A DNA stretch of 64,000 bases from Rubrivivax sp. (GTDB taxonomy: Bacteria > Pseudomonadota > Gammaproteobacteria > Burkholderiales > Burkholderiaceae_C): the NCBI GenBank assembly GCA_022843905.1, contig JALHMT010000019.1, forward strand, positions 1 through 64,000, read 5' to 3'. The first letter of the stretch is position 1. Each line of letters starts with the position of its first letter. A model generated the notes under the pieces. That model was not told the DNA's origin. It searched no databases and was given only the letters and a program-made list of their open reading frames with translations. Positions 21,619-30,222 of the stretch are shown here, one piece after another. A program made the position numbers and the translations under genes.

Positions 21619-22484
21619 GTGCACTCGGCGCGCAGGACGCCCGCCGCATGGCGCTGCACCGCAAGCGCAAGGTGATCAACGTCATGGCGTTGACGCTGGC
21701 TCTCGGGGCGATGGCCTTTGGTCTGTTCTGGCTCATCTGGATCCTCATCGAGACCGTGCGGCTCGGGTTCGGCGGCCTGGCCTGGTCGGTCTTCACCGAG
21801 TCCACGCCGCCGCCGCTGGCCGAGACCGGCGGTCTGGCCAATGCCATCGTCGGCTCGCTGATCATGGTCTCGCTGGCCACCTTGCTGGGCACGCCCATCG
21901 GCGTGATGGCGGGCATCTATCTGGCCGAATACGGCAAGCGCACCTGGCTCGGTGCGGTGACCAGCTTCATCAACGACATCCTGCTGTCGGCGCCGTCCAT
22001 CGTGATCGGGCTCTTCATCTACGCGGCCGTCGTCGCCACCACCAAGACCTTTTCGGCCTACGCCGGGGTGCTGGCGCTGTCCTTGATCGTGATCCCGGTG
22101 GTCGTGCGCACCACCGAGAACATGCTCAGCCTGATCCCCAACGCCCTGCGCGAGGCGGCCTACGCGCTGGGCACGCCGAAGTGGAAGGTCGTGTGGTCGG
22201 TGACGCTCAAGGCAGCCCGCGCCGGGGTCATCACAGGGGTGCTGCTGGCGCTGGCGCGCATTGCCGGAGAAACGGCGCCGCTGCTGTTCACCGCCTTGTC
22301 GAACCAGTTCTTCACCGCCAACCTGGGCGAACCCATGGCGAGCCTGCCCGTGACCATCTTCAAGTTCGCGATGAGCCCCTACGAGAACTGGCAGAAGCTG
22401 GCCTGGGCCGGTGTCTTCCTCATCACCTTGGGCGTGCTGGCGCTGAACATCCTGGCGCGCGTGCTCTTCCGCAACAAGCAATGA
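21615..22484 (+). CDS. pstA: Phosphate ABC transporter permease PstA
   Basis: The second phosphate permease subunit (289 residues) has about six hydrophobic segments. Typical PstA features are [29 protein letters not shown], the EAA loop [20 protein letters not shown], and [14 protein letters not shown] near the end. It overlaps pstC and pstB by four bases on each side, indicating tight coupling within the operon. Confidence 0.94.
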   Translation: MSALGAQDARRMALHRKRKVINVMALTLALGAMAFGLFWLIWILIETVRLGFGGLAWSVFTESTPPPLAETGGLANAIVGSLIMVSLATLLGTPIGVMAGIYLAEYGKRTWLGAVTSFINDILLSAPSIVIGLFIYAAVVATTKTFSAYAGVLALSLIVIPVVVRTTENMLSLIPNALREAAYALGTPKWKVVWSVTLKAARAGVITGVLLALARIAGETAPLLFTALSNQFFTANLGEPMASLPVTIFKFAMSPYENWQKLAWAGVFLITLGVLALNILARVLFRNKQ

Positions 22485-23284
22485 CACGGGCCACGAGCAT
22501 GGACACCCGACCCGACCTGCCCGCCACCGAGAAGGTCAAGATCTCCGTTCGCGATCTCAACTTCTACTACGGCGGCTTCCACGCGCTGAAGCGCATCAAC
22601 CTCGACATCCCGGAGCACAAGGTGACGGCCTTCATCGGGCCGTCGGGCTGCGGCAAGAGCACCCTGCTGCGCACCTTCAATCGCATGTTCGAGCTCTACC
22701 CGGAGCAGCGCGCCGAGGGCACGATCACGCTGGACGGTGAGGACATCCTCAACACCAAGGCCGACGTGACGCTCATCCGCGCCAAGATCGGCATGGTCTT
22801 CCAGAAGCCCACGCCCTTTCCGATGTCGATCTACGACAACATCGCGTTCGGCGTGAGACTGTTCGAGACGCTGCCGCGCATCGAGATGGACGAGCGCGTG
22901 GAGTGGGCCCTGAAGAAGTCGGCACTGTGGAACGAGGTCAAGGACAAGCTCGACCAGAGCGGCGCCAGCCTCTCCGGAGGGCAGCAGCAGCGCCTTTGCA
23001 TCGCCCGCGGCATCGCCATCAAGCCCGAGGTGCTGCTGCTGGACGAACCCTGTTCGGCGCTGGACCCCATCTCGACGGGCAAGATCGAGGAACTGATCCA
23101 CGAGCTGAAGAGCGACTACACGGTGATGATCGTCACGCACAACATGCAGCAGGCGGCACGCTGCAGTGACTACACCGCGTACATGTACTTGGGCGATCTG
23201 GTGGAGTTCGGAGCGACCACCGACGTCTTCATGAAGCCGAAGAAGAAGGACACCGAGGACTACATCACCGGCCGCTTCGGTTGA
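22481..23284 (+). CDS. pstB: Phosphate ABC transporter ATPase PstB
   Basis: This 267-residue ATPase powers phosphate import. Walker A is GPSGCGKST, the signature [16 protein letters not shown] and Walker [21 protein letters not shown]. The C-terminal block [14 protein letters not shown] is typical of PstB. The ATG at 22481 overlaps the pstA stop; a second in-frame ATG at 22499 (MDTRPDLP) would also be acceptable, and neither has a strong ribosome-binding site. It is followed by phoU after 20 bases. Confidence 0.95.
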   Translation: MTRATSMDTRPDLPATEKVKISVRDLNFYYGGFHALKRINLDIPEHKVTAFIGPSGCGKSTLLRTFNRMFELYPEQRAEGTITLDGEDILNTKADVTLIRAKIGMVFQKPTPFPMSIYDNIAFGVRLFETLPRIEMDERVEWALKKSALWNEVKDKLDQSGASLSGGQQQRLCIARGIAIKPEVLLLDEPCSALDPISTGKIEELIHELKSDYTVMIVTHNMQQAARCSDYTAYMYLGDLVEFGATTDVFMKPKKKDTEDYITGRFG

Positions 23285-23304
23285 AGCTGCCCAGGAGCAC
23301 AGCC

Positions 23305-24012
23305 ATGAGCAACAAGCACCTTTCCACGCAGTTCGACGCCGAACTCAGCGGCATCTCCAACCGCGTTCTCGAGATGGGCGGCCTGGTCGAGTCCCAGATG
23401 ACGCAGGCCCTGTATGCCCTGACCAACTTCAGCGCCGAGACTGCGGCGCTGGTCATGCGCCAGGAAGAGAACGTGAACCAGATGGAGGTCGAGATCGATC
23501 GCGATCTGTCGGCCATCATCGCGCGGCGTCAGCCCACGGCCCGCGACCTGCGCCTGCTCATCGCCATCAGCCGCACCATCGCCAACCTCGAACGCGTGGG
23601 CGACGAGGCGGCGCGGATCGCGCGGACCGTGCAGCGACTCATCAACACGGGAGTGTCCAGCCGCATGCGCCTGCCGGTGGCCGATCTCGGCTTCGAGTCC
23701 GATCTGGCCATCGCCCAGCTCCGCAAGGCGCTCGACGCCTTCGCGCGGCTGGACACCGCCCGCGCGCTCGAGGTGCTGAAGCAGGACGACCTCATCGACC
23801 AGGAGTTCGACGGGCTGCTTCGAAAGCTCATCACCTACATGATGGAGGACCCGCGCACCATCTCGTCGAGCATCGACCTCATCTTCGTGGCCAAGGCCAT
23901 CGAGCGCGTGGGGGACCATGCCAAGAATCTCGCCGAGGCGATCATCTACGTCGTCAAGGGCACCGACGTCAGGCACACGCCGATGCAGGACGTCGAGAAC
24001 GTCGTTCGCTGA
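23305..24012 (+). CDS. phoU: Phosphate signalling regulator PhoU
   Basis: This 235-residue cytoplasmic protein links the Pst transporter to the PhoR kinase and represses the Pho response when phosphate is ample. It shows the two PhoU three-helix repeats, with the metal-binding-type signatures NLERVGDEAARIA (about residue 95) and AKAIERVGDHAKNLAEA (about residue 200). The frame is open from 23281, but the ATG at 23305 has AGGAG seven bases upstream and begins MSNKHLSTQFDAEL, the normal start. It sits between pstB and phoB. Confidence 0.95.
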   Translation: MSNKHLSTQFDAELSGISNRVLEMGGLVESQMTQALYALTNFSAETAALVMRQEENVNQMEVEIDRDLSAIIARRQPTARDLRLLIAISRTIANLERVGDEAARIARTVQRLINTGVSSRMRLPVADLGFESDLAIAQLRKALDAFARLDTARALEVLKQDDLIDQEFDGLLRKLITYMMEDPRTISSSIDLIFVAKAIERVGDHAKNLAEAIIYVVKGTDVRHTPMQDVENVVR

Positions 24013-24037
24013 CCTCCGGCACCAAGGAGCCCCGACG

Positions 24038-24751
24038 ATGAGCGCCGTGCTCGTGGTGGAAGACGAGGCCGCCATTGCCGAGCTGATCTCCCTCAATCTC
24101 CGGCATGCAGGCTACGAGGTGACGCTGGCGTCCAGTGCAGAACAGGCACAGGCCGCCATCGACAAGGTGCTGCCCGACCTCGTGCTGCTCGACTGGATGC
24201 TGCCGGGCCAGAGCGGCCTGCAGCTCGCCCTTCGCTGGCGCGGCGACCCGCGCACCCGCGGACTGCCGGTCATCATGCTGACGGCACGCAGCGACGAGGC
24301 CGACAAGATCAGCGGCCTCGATGCCGGCGCCGACGACTACCTCACCAAGCCGTTTTCCACGAAGGAACTGCTGGCCCGCATCCGCGCGCTGCTGCGCCGC
24401 CAGGCGCCCGAAGCCGTGAACACGACCGTCGAGGTGTCGGGACTTCGACTGGATCCGTCGACGCACCGCGTCACGCGACGCATGGGCGAGACGGCTCTCG
24501 AAGTCAAGCTCGGTCCCACGGAGTTTCGCTTGCTGCACTTCTTCATGGCCCATCCCGAGCGCGTTTACAGCCGCGCGCAGCTGCTCGACCGCGTGTGGGG
24601 CGACCATGTCTTCATCGAAGAGCGAACGGTGGACGTGCACATCAAGCGCCTGCGCGAGGCGCTCGGCCCCGTCCAGTGCGCGCCTCTCGTCGAAACCGTG
24701 CGCGGCGCCGGTTACCGGCTCACGCCATTGCCCGACGGCCAGGCGATCTGA
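24038..24751 (+). CDS. phoB: Phosphate regulon response regulator PhoB
   Basis: This 237-residue OmpR-family transcription factor is the activator expected to bind the Pho box upstream of pstS. The receiver domain has the acidic pocket EDE (residues 8-10), phosphoacceptor Asp52 in LLDWMLPG, and the KPFS lysine. The C-terminal winged helix contains FRLLHFFMAHPERVYSRAQL and RTVDVHIKRLREAL. The ATG at 24038 follows an AAGGAG. It overlaps phoR by one base. Lying downstream of a Pho box, it is probably autoregulated through readthrough. Confidence 0.95.
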   Translation: MSAVLVVEDEAAIAELISLNLRHAGYEVTLASSAEQAQAAIDKVLPDLVLLDWMLPGQSGLQLALRWRGDPRTRGLPVIMLTARSDEADKISGLDAGADDYLTKPFSTKELLARIRALLRRQAPEAVNTTVEVSGLRLDPSTHRVTRRMGETALEVKLGPTEFRLLHFFMAHPERVYSRAQLLDRVWGDHVFIEERTVDVHIKRLREALGPVQCAPLVETVRGAGYRLTPLPDGQAI

Positions 24752-26130
24752 TGCTCAGGCGCCTGAGGTCCGTGGTGGAGTGGGCGCCGCGCGCCCTGCT
24801 CGCGGTGGGCGCCATGCTGCTGGGCGGCTTCATCACGGCCATCATCGTGTCGGGCCAGGAGAGGCGCTGGCTCGAAGTGCTCGGAGGAGCCGCTGCTGGG
24901 CTGCTGGCCGTCACCATCTACGAGACGCGGCGCGCCTACAAGCTGATGGCCTGGTTGCGGGGCCCGCTGGACCGCGACGCACCGCGTGACGCCGGCTTCT
25001 GGGGAGAGCTGGGCTACCGCATCGAACGCGCGCTGCGCGAGAAGGACCGCGCCACCTTGCTCGAACGTGGGCGGGTGGCTCAGTTCCTCACGGCCATCGA
25101 GGCGTCGCCCAACGGCGTGCTGCTGCTGGACGCCCATGAGCAGATCGAGTGGTGCAACTCGGTGGCCGCCGATCACTTCGGCCTGGATCCGCAGCGCGAC
25201 CGCCAGCAGCGCATCACCAACCTCGTGCGTGCGCCCGCCTTCGTGGCCTATCTGCAGTCGGGTGACTACCGGGAAGCGGTGCACATCAATTCCGGACCGG
25301 GTCGTCGCACCGTGACGGTGCTGGTGCGGCCTTACGGCGATGGCCAGAAGCTGCTGCTGTCGCAGGACGTCACCGAACGTGAGCGCGCCGAAGGCATGCG
25401 TCGGGACTTCGTGGCCAATGTCTCGCACGAGATCCGCACGCCCCTGACCGTGTTGGCAGGCTTCGTCGAAACCATGGCCAGTCTGCCGCTGACAGAGGCC
25501 GAGCGAGAGCGGGTGCTGGCGCTGATGTCCCAACAGACCGACCGCATGCAGGCCCTGGTGTCCGATCTGCTCACGCTCGCCCAGCTCGAAGGCAGCCCGC
25601 GCCCGGCGCCTGACCGGTGGGTGTCGTTGTCGTCCTTGTTCCAGCGCGTCTCGGTCGATGCGATCGCGCTGTCCGGTGGCCGACATCGCATCACGACGAC
25701 CGGAGGCGACGATGCCGAGATCGCCGGCAGTGATGCCGAACTGCAGAGTGCGCTGGGCAACCTGGTCACCAATGCCGTTCGCTATACACCCGACAAGGGT
25801 CGCATCGAAGTGCTGTGGCATTGGCGCGAAGACGGCGCCGGCGTGATCGACGTGGTGGACAACGGCAGCGGCATCGCACGCGAGCACCTGCCGCGCCTCA
25901 CCGAGCGCTTCTACCGCGCCGACAGCAGCCGTTCACGCGAGACCGGCGGCACCGGACTCGGGCTCTCCATCGTCAAGCACGTCATCCAGCGCCACGGCGG
26001 AGAGATCGAGGTCGAGAGCGAGTTGGGCAAGGGATCGAGGTTCCGGCTGGTGCTGCCGTCCGCACGCGTGCGACGGGTCGACAGGGCAGGGTCGGCGTCC
26101 TTGCAGGACGTCGACTCGCAGGTGAGCTGA
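24751..26130 (+). CDS. phoR: Phosphate regulon sensor histidine kinase PhoR
   Basis: This 459-residue membrane-bound kinase phosphorylates PhoB. Two N-terminal hydrophobic segments (about residues 10-50) are followed by a PhoR-type linker and a PAS domain (about residues 105-200, with FLTAIEASPNGVLLLDAHEQ). The H box contains His226 in NVSHEIRTPLT. The N box (GNLVTNAVRYTPD) and the G boxes (DNGSGI, GGTGLGLSI) are intact. The start at 24751 shares one base with phoB. The next gene is convergent and begins its 3' end 63 bases away. Confidence 0.94.
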   Translation: MLRRLRSVVEWAPRALLAVGAMLLGGFITAIIVSGQERRWLEVLGGAAAGLLAVTIYETRRAYKLMAWLRGPLDRDAPRDAGFWGELGYRIERALREKDRATLLERGRVAQFLTAIEASPNGVLLLDAHEQIEWCNSVAADHFGLDPQRDRQQRITNLVRAPAFVAYLQSGDYREAVHINSGPGRRTVTVLVRPYGDGQKLLLSQDVTERERAEGMRRDFVANVSHEIRTPLTVLAGFVETMASLPLTEAERERVLALMSQQTDRMQALVSDLLTLAQLEGSPRPAPDRWVSLSSLFQRVSVDAIALSGGRHRITTTGGDDAEIAGSDAELQSALGNLVTNAVRYTPDKGRIEVLWHWREDGAGVIDVVDNGSGIAREHLPRLTERFYRADSSRSRETGGTGLGLSIVKHVIQRHGGEIEVESELGKGSRFRLVLPSARVRRVDRAGSASLQDVDSQVS

Positions 26131-26193
26131 TCCGCTGCGTCGTCGGGGTGTGCTGCCTGCTGCGCAGGTCACTGCGCGCCGCGTGCACCGAGC

Positions 26194-27852
26194 TCAGGGC
26201 GCCGTGCGGCGGCGGTAGACGAAGGTGATCTCGTCCCGGTCGCCCGGCCGACGCACCTGGGCGACCGGCAGCCACTCGTCGCCGACCTCGGGCGACCGTC
26301 CATCGCGCGCCACATGCACCCACTGCCGGCAGCGTCGCGAGGTTGGTGAGGCGTCCACGTCGTAGCGGCCAATGTGTTCCAGCGACGACAAGGTCACCGC
26401 ACTCGCGCCGGGGGCCCAGATGCAGCCGGCCGACTGCACATGAGGCGCCAGAGCGGCCAGCCAGGCGCGGCTGCTGCGCGCATAGTCGAGCAGCGGCAGC
26501 CACAAGGTCATCAGCAGCAGCCAAGACAACGCGACGCCCCCGGCGGGCAGCACCAGGCTCTTCCATAGCGCTTCGCGGTGACGCCCTGTGCGCCAGCGCA
26601 CCAGCCACACCCAGGCCAGCGTTCCGGCCACCGCGAAGACCAGGGCCGGCAAGGAGAAGCTCGCGACGAAGCCCGGCGCGAGCTTGGCGACGTTGGCCGC
26701 GGGCTTTGCCGGCACGCCGGTGTGTACCGCGATGTAGATGACCCAGACCGTCAGCGCGCTCAACGTGAAGAAGAAGATCGAGAACCAGTCCATCGCCGCA
26801 CTGGTGCTGCGCTTGAAGGTCGGCAGTGCGAAGGCGGCCAGCATGGCCATTGCGGGGGTGCCCAGCATCAGCGCGCGGTCCGAGCCGCCCATCACCAGAT
26901 TCGCGCCCAGGGCCACGGCCGCGAGGGTGAGCGGCACCGCGATGTGCCGGTGCAGCAGGTGCCCGCGCCAGCGCCACAGCGTCCACAGCACCAGCGGCCA
27001 GGCCGGCCACAGGAACCACAGCCATTGCCGGCCGATGCCCACCAGCGTGGCCGCGTCGAAGGCCGCACCGCGCCAGTGCCAGGCTCCCAGCAGCCACGCC
27101 AGGATCAAGGCGACCAGTGCCGACGCGACGACCCATCGCGCAAAGCTGCGCACCTCGGGATAAGCGGACCGAAGGCAGACGATGGCGCCGCCGATGCCCA
27201 GAGCCAGGGCCATGCTCGGTGCGCCGCTGGCCACCAGCACCGGCAAGGCGGCCAGCACGGCCAGGCGCGGCTGGGCGTCGCGGAAAGGAGCCGCGGACAG
27301 GGCATACAGGAAGAGACTGGCAGCGAAGAGCTGCATCAACTCGGGCGTGGTCTCGTGTCCGAGTTGCAGCAGGCCCAGCGTGGCGATCAGCGCCAGCAGG
27401 GCGCCGTCGGCCACGGCACGCGCATAGTCGACGGGATCGGCCTCTCCGCCGAACGCGAAGGGCACGGGCTGCGCATTGTCGGTGCGGGCCAGGTGGAAGG
27501 TGGCGTACCAGGTCAGCGCGAGCACGCCGACCAGCAGCAGCGCAAAGGGCACACGGGCCGCCATCGCGCTGTCGACCAGGGGTGACAGGGCCCAGATGAA
27601 GGCGGCTCCCAGCCACTGCGGCAGCAGCGCCGTGTCGACCAGCGGCAGTCCGCCGAGCATGGGCTGCAACCAGGGCGTACGGCCCTCGGCCATGCCGAGC
27701 ATCTGGCCGAAGGCGATCAGGTCGGCATTGCGCCAGGGGTCGCGGCCGATCAAGCCCGGCAGCACGTAGGCGGCACACAGCAGCAGCAGTGCCGTGCGGG
27801 GAAGGCGGCGTGCACCGCGCTGGGTGACCAGGGCGGGGGTGGTCGTGTTCAC
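26194..27852 (-). CDS. Polytopic membrane protein, possible GT-C-type glycosyltransferase
   Basis: This 552-residue protein has about 11-13 hydrophobic segments and a C-terminal soluble part of roughly 100 residues. The N-terminal pattern (LIGRDPWRNADLIAFGQ after the first membrane segment) recalls the first-loop acidic motif of ArnT/PMT-like GT-C glycosyltransferases, but I cannot confirm catalytic residues. The frame extends to an ATG at 27912, but that would run through the rpmE2 terminator, so the GTG at 27852 (MNTTTPALV) is preferred; its ribosome-binding site is poor. It follows rpmE2 on the same strand and is convergent with phoR. Glycan transfer is a guess from topology. Confidence 0.6.
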   Translation of the reverse strand: MNTTTPALVTQRGARRLPRTALLLLCAAYVLPGLIGRDPWRNADLIAFGQMLGMAEGRTPWLQPMLGGLPLVDTALLPQWLGAAFIWALSPLVDSAMAARVPFALLLVGVLALTWYATFHLARTDNAQPVPFAFGGEADPVDYARAVADGALLALIATLGLLQLGHETTPELMQLFAASLFLYALSAAPFRDAQPRLAVLAALPVLVASGAPSMALALGIGGAIVCLRSAYPEVRSFARWVVASALVALILAWLLGAWHWRGAAFDAATLVGIGRQWLWFLWPAWPLVLWTLWRWRGHLLHRHIAVPLTLAAVALGANLVMGGSDRALMLGTPAMAMLAAFALPTFKRSTSAAMDWFSIFFFTLSALTVWVIYIAVHTGVPAKPAANVAKLAPGFVASFSLPALVFAVAGTLAWVWLVRWRTGRHREALWKSLVLPAGGVALSWLLLMTLWLPLLDYARSSRAWLAALAPHVQSAGCIWAPGASAVTLSSLEHIGRYDVDASPTSRRCRQWVHVARDGRSPEVGDEWLPVAQVRRPGDRDEITFVYRRRTAP

Positions 27853-27878
27853 CGCGGCGATGATGCCCGAGCGGGTCA

Positions 27879-27904
27879 AGAAAAAAGGCAGCCTGAGCTG
27901 CCTT
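27879..27904 (-). terminator. Rho-independent terminator of rpmE2
   Basis: On the minus strand an 8-bp perfect stem (AAGGCAGC / GCTGCCTT) with a 4-base loop runs straight into a T-tract (27886-27881). This is the cleanest intrinsic terminator in the window. Confidence 0.85.
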
Positions 27905-27949
27905 CGATGCATCGGCCGCCGGAGCAGCCCTGCCTGGGCATGGCCAGGC

Positions 27950-28210
27950 TTACTTCTTCAGGCCGACGCGGGCGAACTTGGTGCGGAACTTCTCGACGCG
28001 ACCGCCCAGGTTGTCCACGCTCTTCTGCGTGCCTGTGTAGAAGGGATGCGTTTCGCTGGTGCTCTCGACCTTCATCAGGGGCAGCTCGCGGCCGTCTTCC
28101 ATCTTGATGGTTTCCCTGGTCTGCAGGCACGAGCGCGTGACGAACTTGAAGCCGTTGGACAGATCGACGAAGCAGACGTCGCGGTAGTTGGGGTGAATGC
28201 CTTCTTTCAT
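27950..28210 (-). CDS. rpmE2: 50S ribosomal protein L31, type B
   Basis: This 86-residue protein begins [20 protein letters not shown] and contains [14 protein letters not shown], which is diagnostic of L31. It lacks the CxxC zinc motif of type A L31, has a longer central region, and ends in [13 protein letters not shown], so it is the type B (zinc-independent) form. The frame is open upstream, but the ATG at 28210 has GAGG upstream and starts the conserved sequence. In bacteria with both forms type B is induced by zinc shortage; I see no Zur operator here, so it may be the constitutive copy. Confidence 0.93.
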   Translation of the reverse strand: MKEGIHPNYRDVCFVDLSNGFKFVTRSCLQTRETIKMEDGRELPLMKVESTSETHPFYTGTQKSVDNLGGRVEKFRTKFARVGLKK

Positions 28211-28298
28211 GCTTGCCTCTATGCCTGTGTTCGTTGCGTGCGTTGCGGAAGCCACGCCGACCCATCGGCGCACTTTCCAAAGTGACGGAAAACCCGTG

Positions 28299-28304
28299 AG
28301 TATA
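28299..28304 (-). promoter_or_regulatory. Candidate -10 element of rpmE2
   Basis: TATACT on the minus strand lies between rho and rpmE2 and would start transcription about 80 bases before the rpmE2 ATG. No convincing -35 is present. Confidence 0.35.
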
Positions 28305-28333
28305 GCTTGGAAGGCCCCAGGCGCGGGACGGCG

Positions 28334-29596
28334 TCAGCCGCCACGCCTCATCATGTCGAAGAAGTCGAGGTTGTTCTTCGTGGCCTTCATCTTGTCGAGG
28401 ATGAACTCCATCGCCTCGATCTCGTCCATCGGATAGAGCAGTTTGCGCAGGATCCAGGTCTTCTGCAGGATCTCGGGCTTGAGCAGCAGTTCTTCGCGCC
28501 GCGTTCCGCTCTTGTTGATGAGGATGGACGGATAGACCCGCTTTTCGGCCATGCGTCGGTCGAGGTGGATCTCGCAGTTGCCCGTGCCCTTGAACTCTTC
28601 GTAGATCACCTCGTCCATGCGCGAGCCGGTATCGATCAGCGCGGTGCCGATGATGGTCAATGAACCACCTTCCTCGACGTTGCGCGCTGCGCCGAAGAAG
28701 CGCTTGGGGCGCTGCAGGGCATTGGCATCGACGCCGCCGGTGAGCACCTTGCCCGAAGACGGCAGCACGTTGTTGTAGGCCCGGGCCAGGCGCGTGATGC
28801 TGTCCAGCAGGATGACCACGTCCTTCTTCAGTTCGACCAGGCGCTTGGCGCGCTCGATCACCATCTCGGCCACCTGGACGTGGCGCGCCGCGGGCTCGTC
28901 GAAGGTCGAGCTGATGACCTCGCCGCGCACGGTGCGCAGCATCTCCGTCACTTCCTCGGGGCGCTCGTCGACGAGCAGCACGATCAGGTGGACCTCGGGG
29001 TGGTTGGCCACGATGGCATGCGCCAGGTGCTGCATCATCACCGTCTTGCCGGTCTTGGGCTGGGCCACGAGCAAGGCGCGCTGGCCCTTGCCGATGGGCG
29101 CGATGAGGTCGATGATGCGACTGGTGATGTTCTCTTCGGCCTTGATGTCGCGTTCGAGCTTGAACTGCTCCTTGGGGAACAAGGGCGTCAGGTTCTCGAA
29201 CATGATCTTGTGCTTGCTCTCCTCGGGCGTGACGCCGTTCACGCGGTCGACCTTGACCAGCGCAAAGTAGCGCTCACCGTCCTTGGGCACCCGCACTTCG
29301 CCTTCGACCATGTCGCCGGTGTGCAGGTTGAAGCGGCGGATCTGGCTCGGCGACAGGTAGATGTCGTCGGTGGACGCCATATAGCTGGCTTCGATGCTGC
29401 GCAGGAAGCCGAAACCGTCGGGCAGCACTTCGAGCACGCCGTCGCCGAAGACCTGTTCGCCGGCCTTGGCGCGCTTCTTCATGATGGCGAACATCAGTTC
29501 CTGCTTGCGCAGGCGCTGGACGTTCTCGATCTCCAGCGCCTCGCCCATGGTGATGAGTTCGGAGACGTGCTGCGCCTTGAGTTCGGACAGATGCAT
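28334..29596 (-). CDS. rho: Transcription termination factor Rho
   Basis: This 420-residue hexameric RNA helicase releases transcripts at Rho-dependent terminators. The N-terminal RNA-binding region includes [20 protein letters not shown] and the cold-shock-like fold with DGFGFLRS (about residues 60-68). Walker A is in [11 protein letters not shown], followed by the [13 protein letters not shown] and [11 protein letters not shown] motifs of the RecA-like core, which includes the Q-loop region [10 protein letters not shown]. It is the usual length for Proteobacteria and follows trxA on the minus strand, an order shared with E. coli (trxA-rho). Confidence 0.97.
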   Translation of the reverse strand: MHLSELKAQHVSELITMGEALEIENVQRLRKQELMFAIMKKRAKAGEQVFGDGVLEVLPDGFGFLRSIEASYMASTDDIYLSPSQIRRFNLHTGDMVEGEVRVPKDGERYFALVKVDRVNGVTPEESKHKIMFENLTPLFPKEQFKLERDIKAEENITSRIIDLIAPIGKGQRALLVAQPKTGKTVMMQHLAHAIVANHPEVHLIVLLVDERPEEVTEMLRTVRGEVISSTFDEPAARHVQVAEMVIERAKRLVELKKDVVILLDSITRLARAYNNVLPSSGKVLTGGVDANALQRPKRFFGAARNVEEGGSLTIIGTALIDTGSRMDEVIYEEFKGTGNCEIHLDRRMAEKRVYPSILINKSGTRREELLLKPEILQKTWILRKLLYPMDEIEAMEFILDKMKATKNNLDFFDMMRRGG

Positions 29597-29799
29597 GGGT
29601 GGGGACCCTCGGGGGAGCGTGCGGCCTTGCCAGAGCGTGCACTGGACTTGGGCTCCGCCGGCCGTTGCCGTACCCAGGGGCCGCGCGAAGAGGCGAAGCG
29701 CCGGGAGGCTGGAAACCAGGTGGGGGAGCCTGCGCCACGCGCCGCCCTTCCGGCGGCCTGACTGCCCGGCGATGCCGGGGCGTGGTGGCGAAACTAGCG

Positions 29800-29832
29800 G
29801 AAAAAAGCGACCGGACGAACCGGGGGCTTTTC
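29800..29832 (-). terminator. Probable intrinsic terminator after trxA
   Basis: On the minus strand GAAAAGC pairs with GCTTTTTTC around an inner CCGG/CCGG stem, giving a hairpin that ends in a T-run, 16 bases after the trxA stop. The remaining ~200 bases up to rho hold no gene that I can support. Confidence 0.55.
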
Positions 29833-29847
29833 AACCGCTGCACGGCA

Positions 29848-30177
29848 TTATAGGTTGCCGTCGAGAAATGCGGTGAGCTGAGCCTTGGAAAGTGCACCGA
29901 CCTTGGTGGCGGCGAGCTCGCCGCCCTTGAAGAGCATGAGCGTCGGGATGCCGCGGATGCCGAACTTGGCCGGCACCTCGCTGTTCTCGTCGACGTTCAT
30001 TTTGGCGATTTGCACACGGCCGTCGTAAGTCTTCGACACCTCGTCGAGGATGGGCGCAATCATCTTGCAGGGGCCGCACCACTCAGCCCAGAAGTCCACC
30101 AGGACGGGCTTGTCGGCCTGACCGACGTCGCTGGCGAAGGAGTCGTCGGTGATGTGCTTGATCAGTTCGCTGCTCAT
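29848..30177 (-). CDS. trxA: Thioredoxin 1
   Basis: This 109-residue cytoplasmic disulfide reductase has the active site WCGPC with Cys34 and Cys37, the buried Asp28, and the cis-proline loop [11 protein letters not shown]. The start at 30177 ([14 protein letters not shown]) gives the canonical length. It is divergent from the AddB-like gene with 45 bases between starts and lies upstream of rho on the same strand. Confidence 0.96.
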   Translation of the reverse strand: MSSELIKHITDDSFASDVGQADKPVLVDFWAEWCGPCKMIAPILDEVSKTYDGRVQIAKMNVDENSEVPAKFGIRGIPTLMLFKGGELAATKVGALSKAQLTAFLDGNL

Positions 30178-30222
30178 GAGGCGGTTCTCCAGAGGCCTGC
30201 GACACCGAAGCCACAGGGCACA

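Noticed and set aside
26131..26193. A terminator between convergent phoR and the membrane protein gene
   Set aside because: No stem with a T-run is visible in the 63-base gap.
27852..27912. Upstream ATG at 27912 as the start of the polytopic membrane protein
   Set aside because: It would translate through the rpmE2 terminator hairpin and T-tract and adds a non-conserved basic segment; the GTG at 27852 is more plausible.
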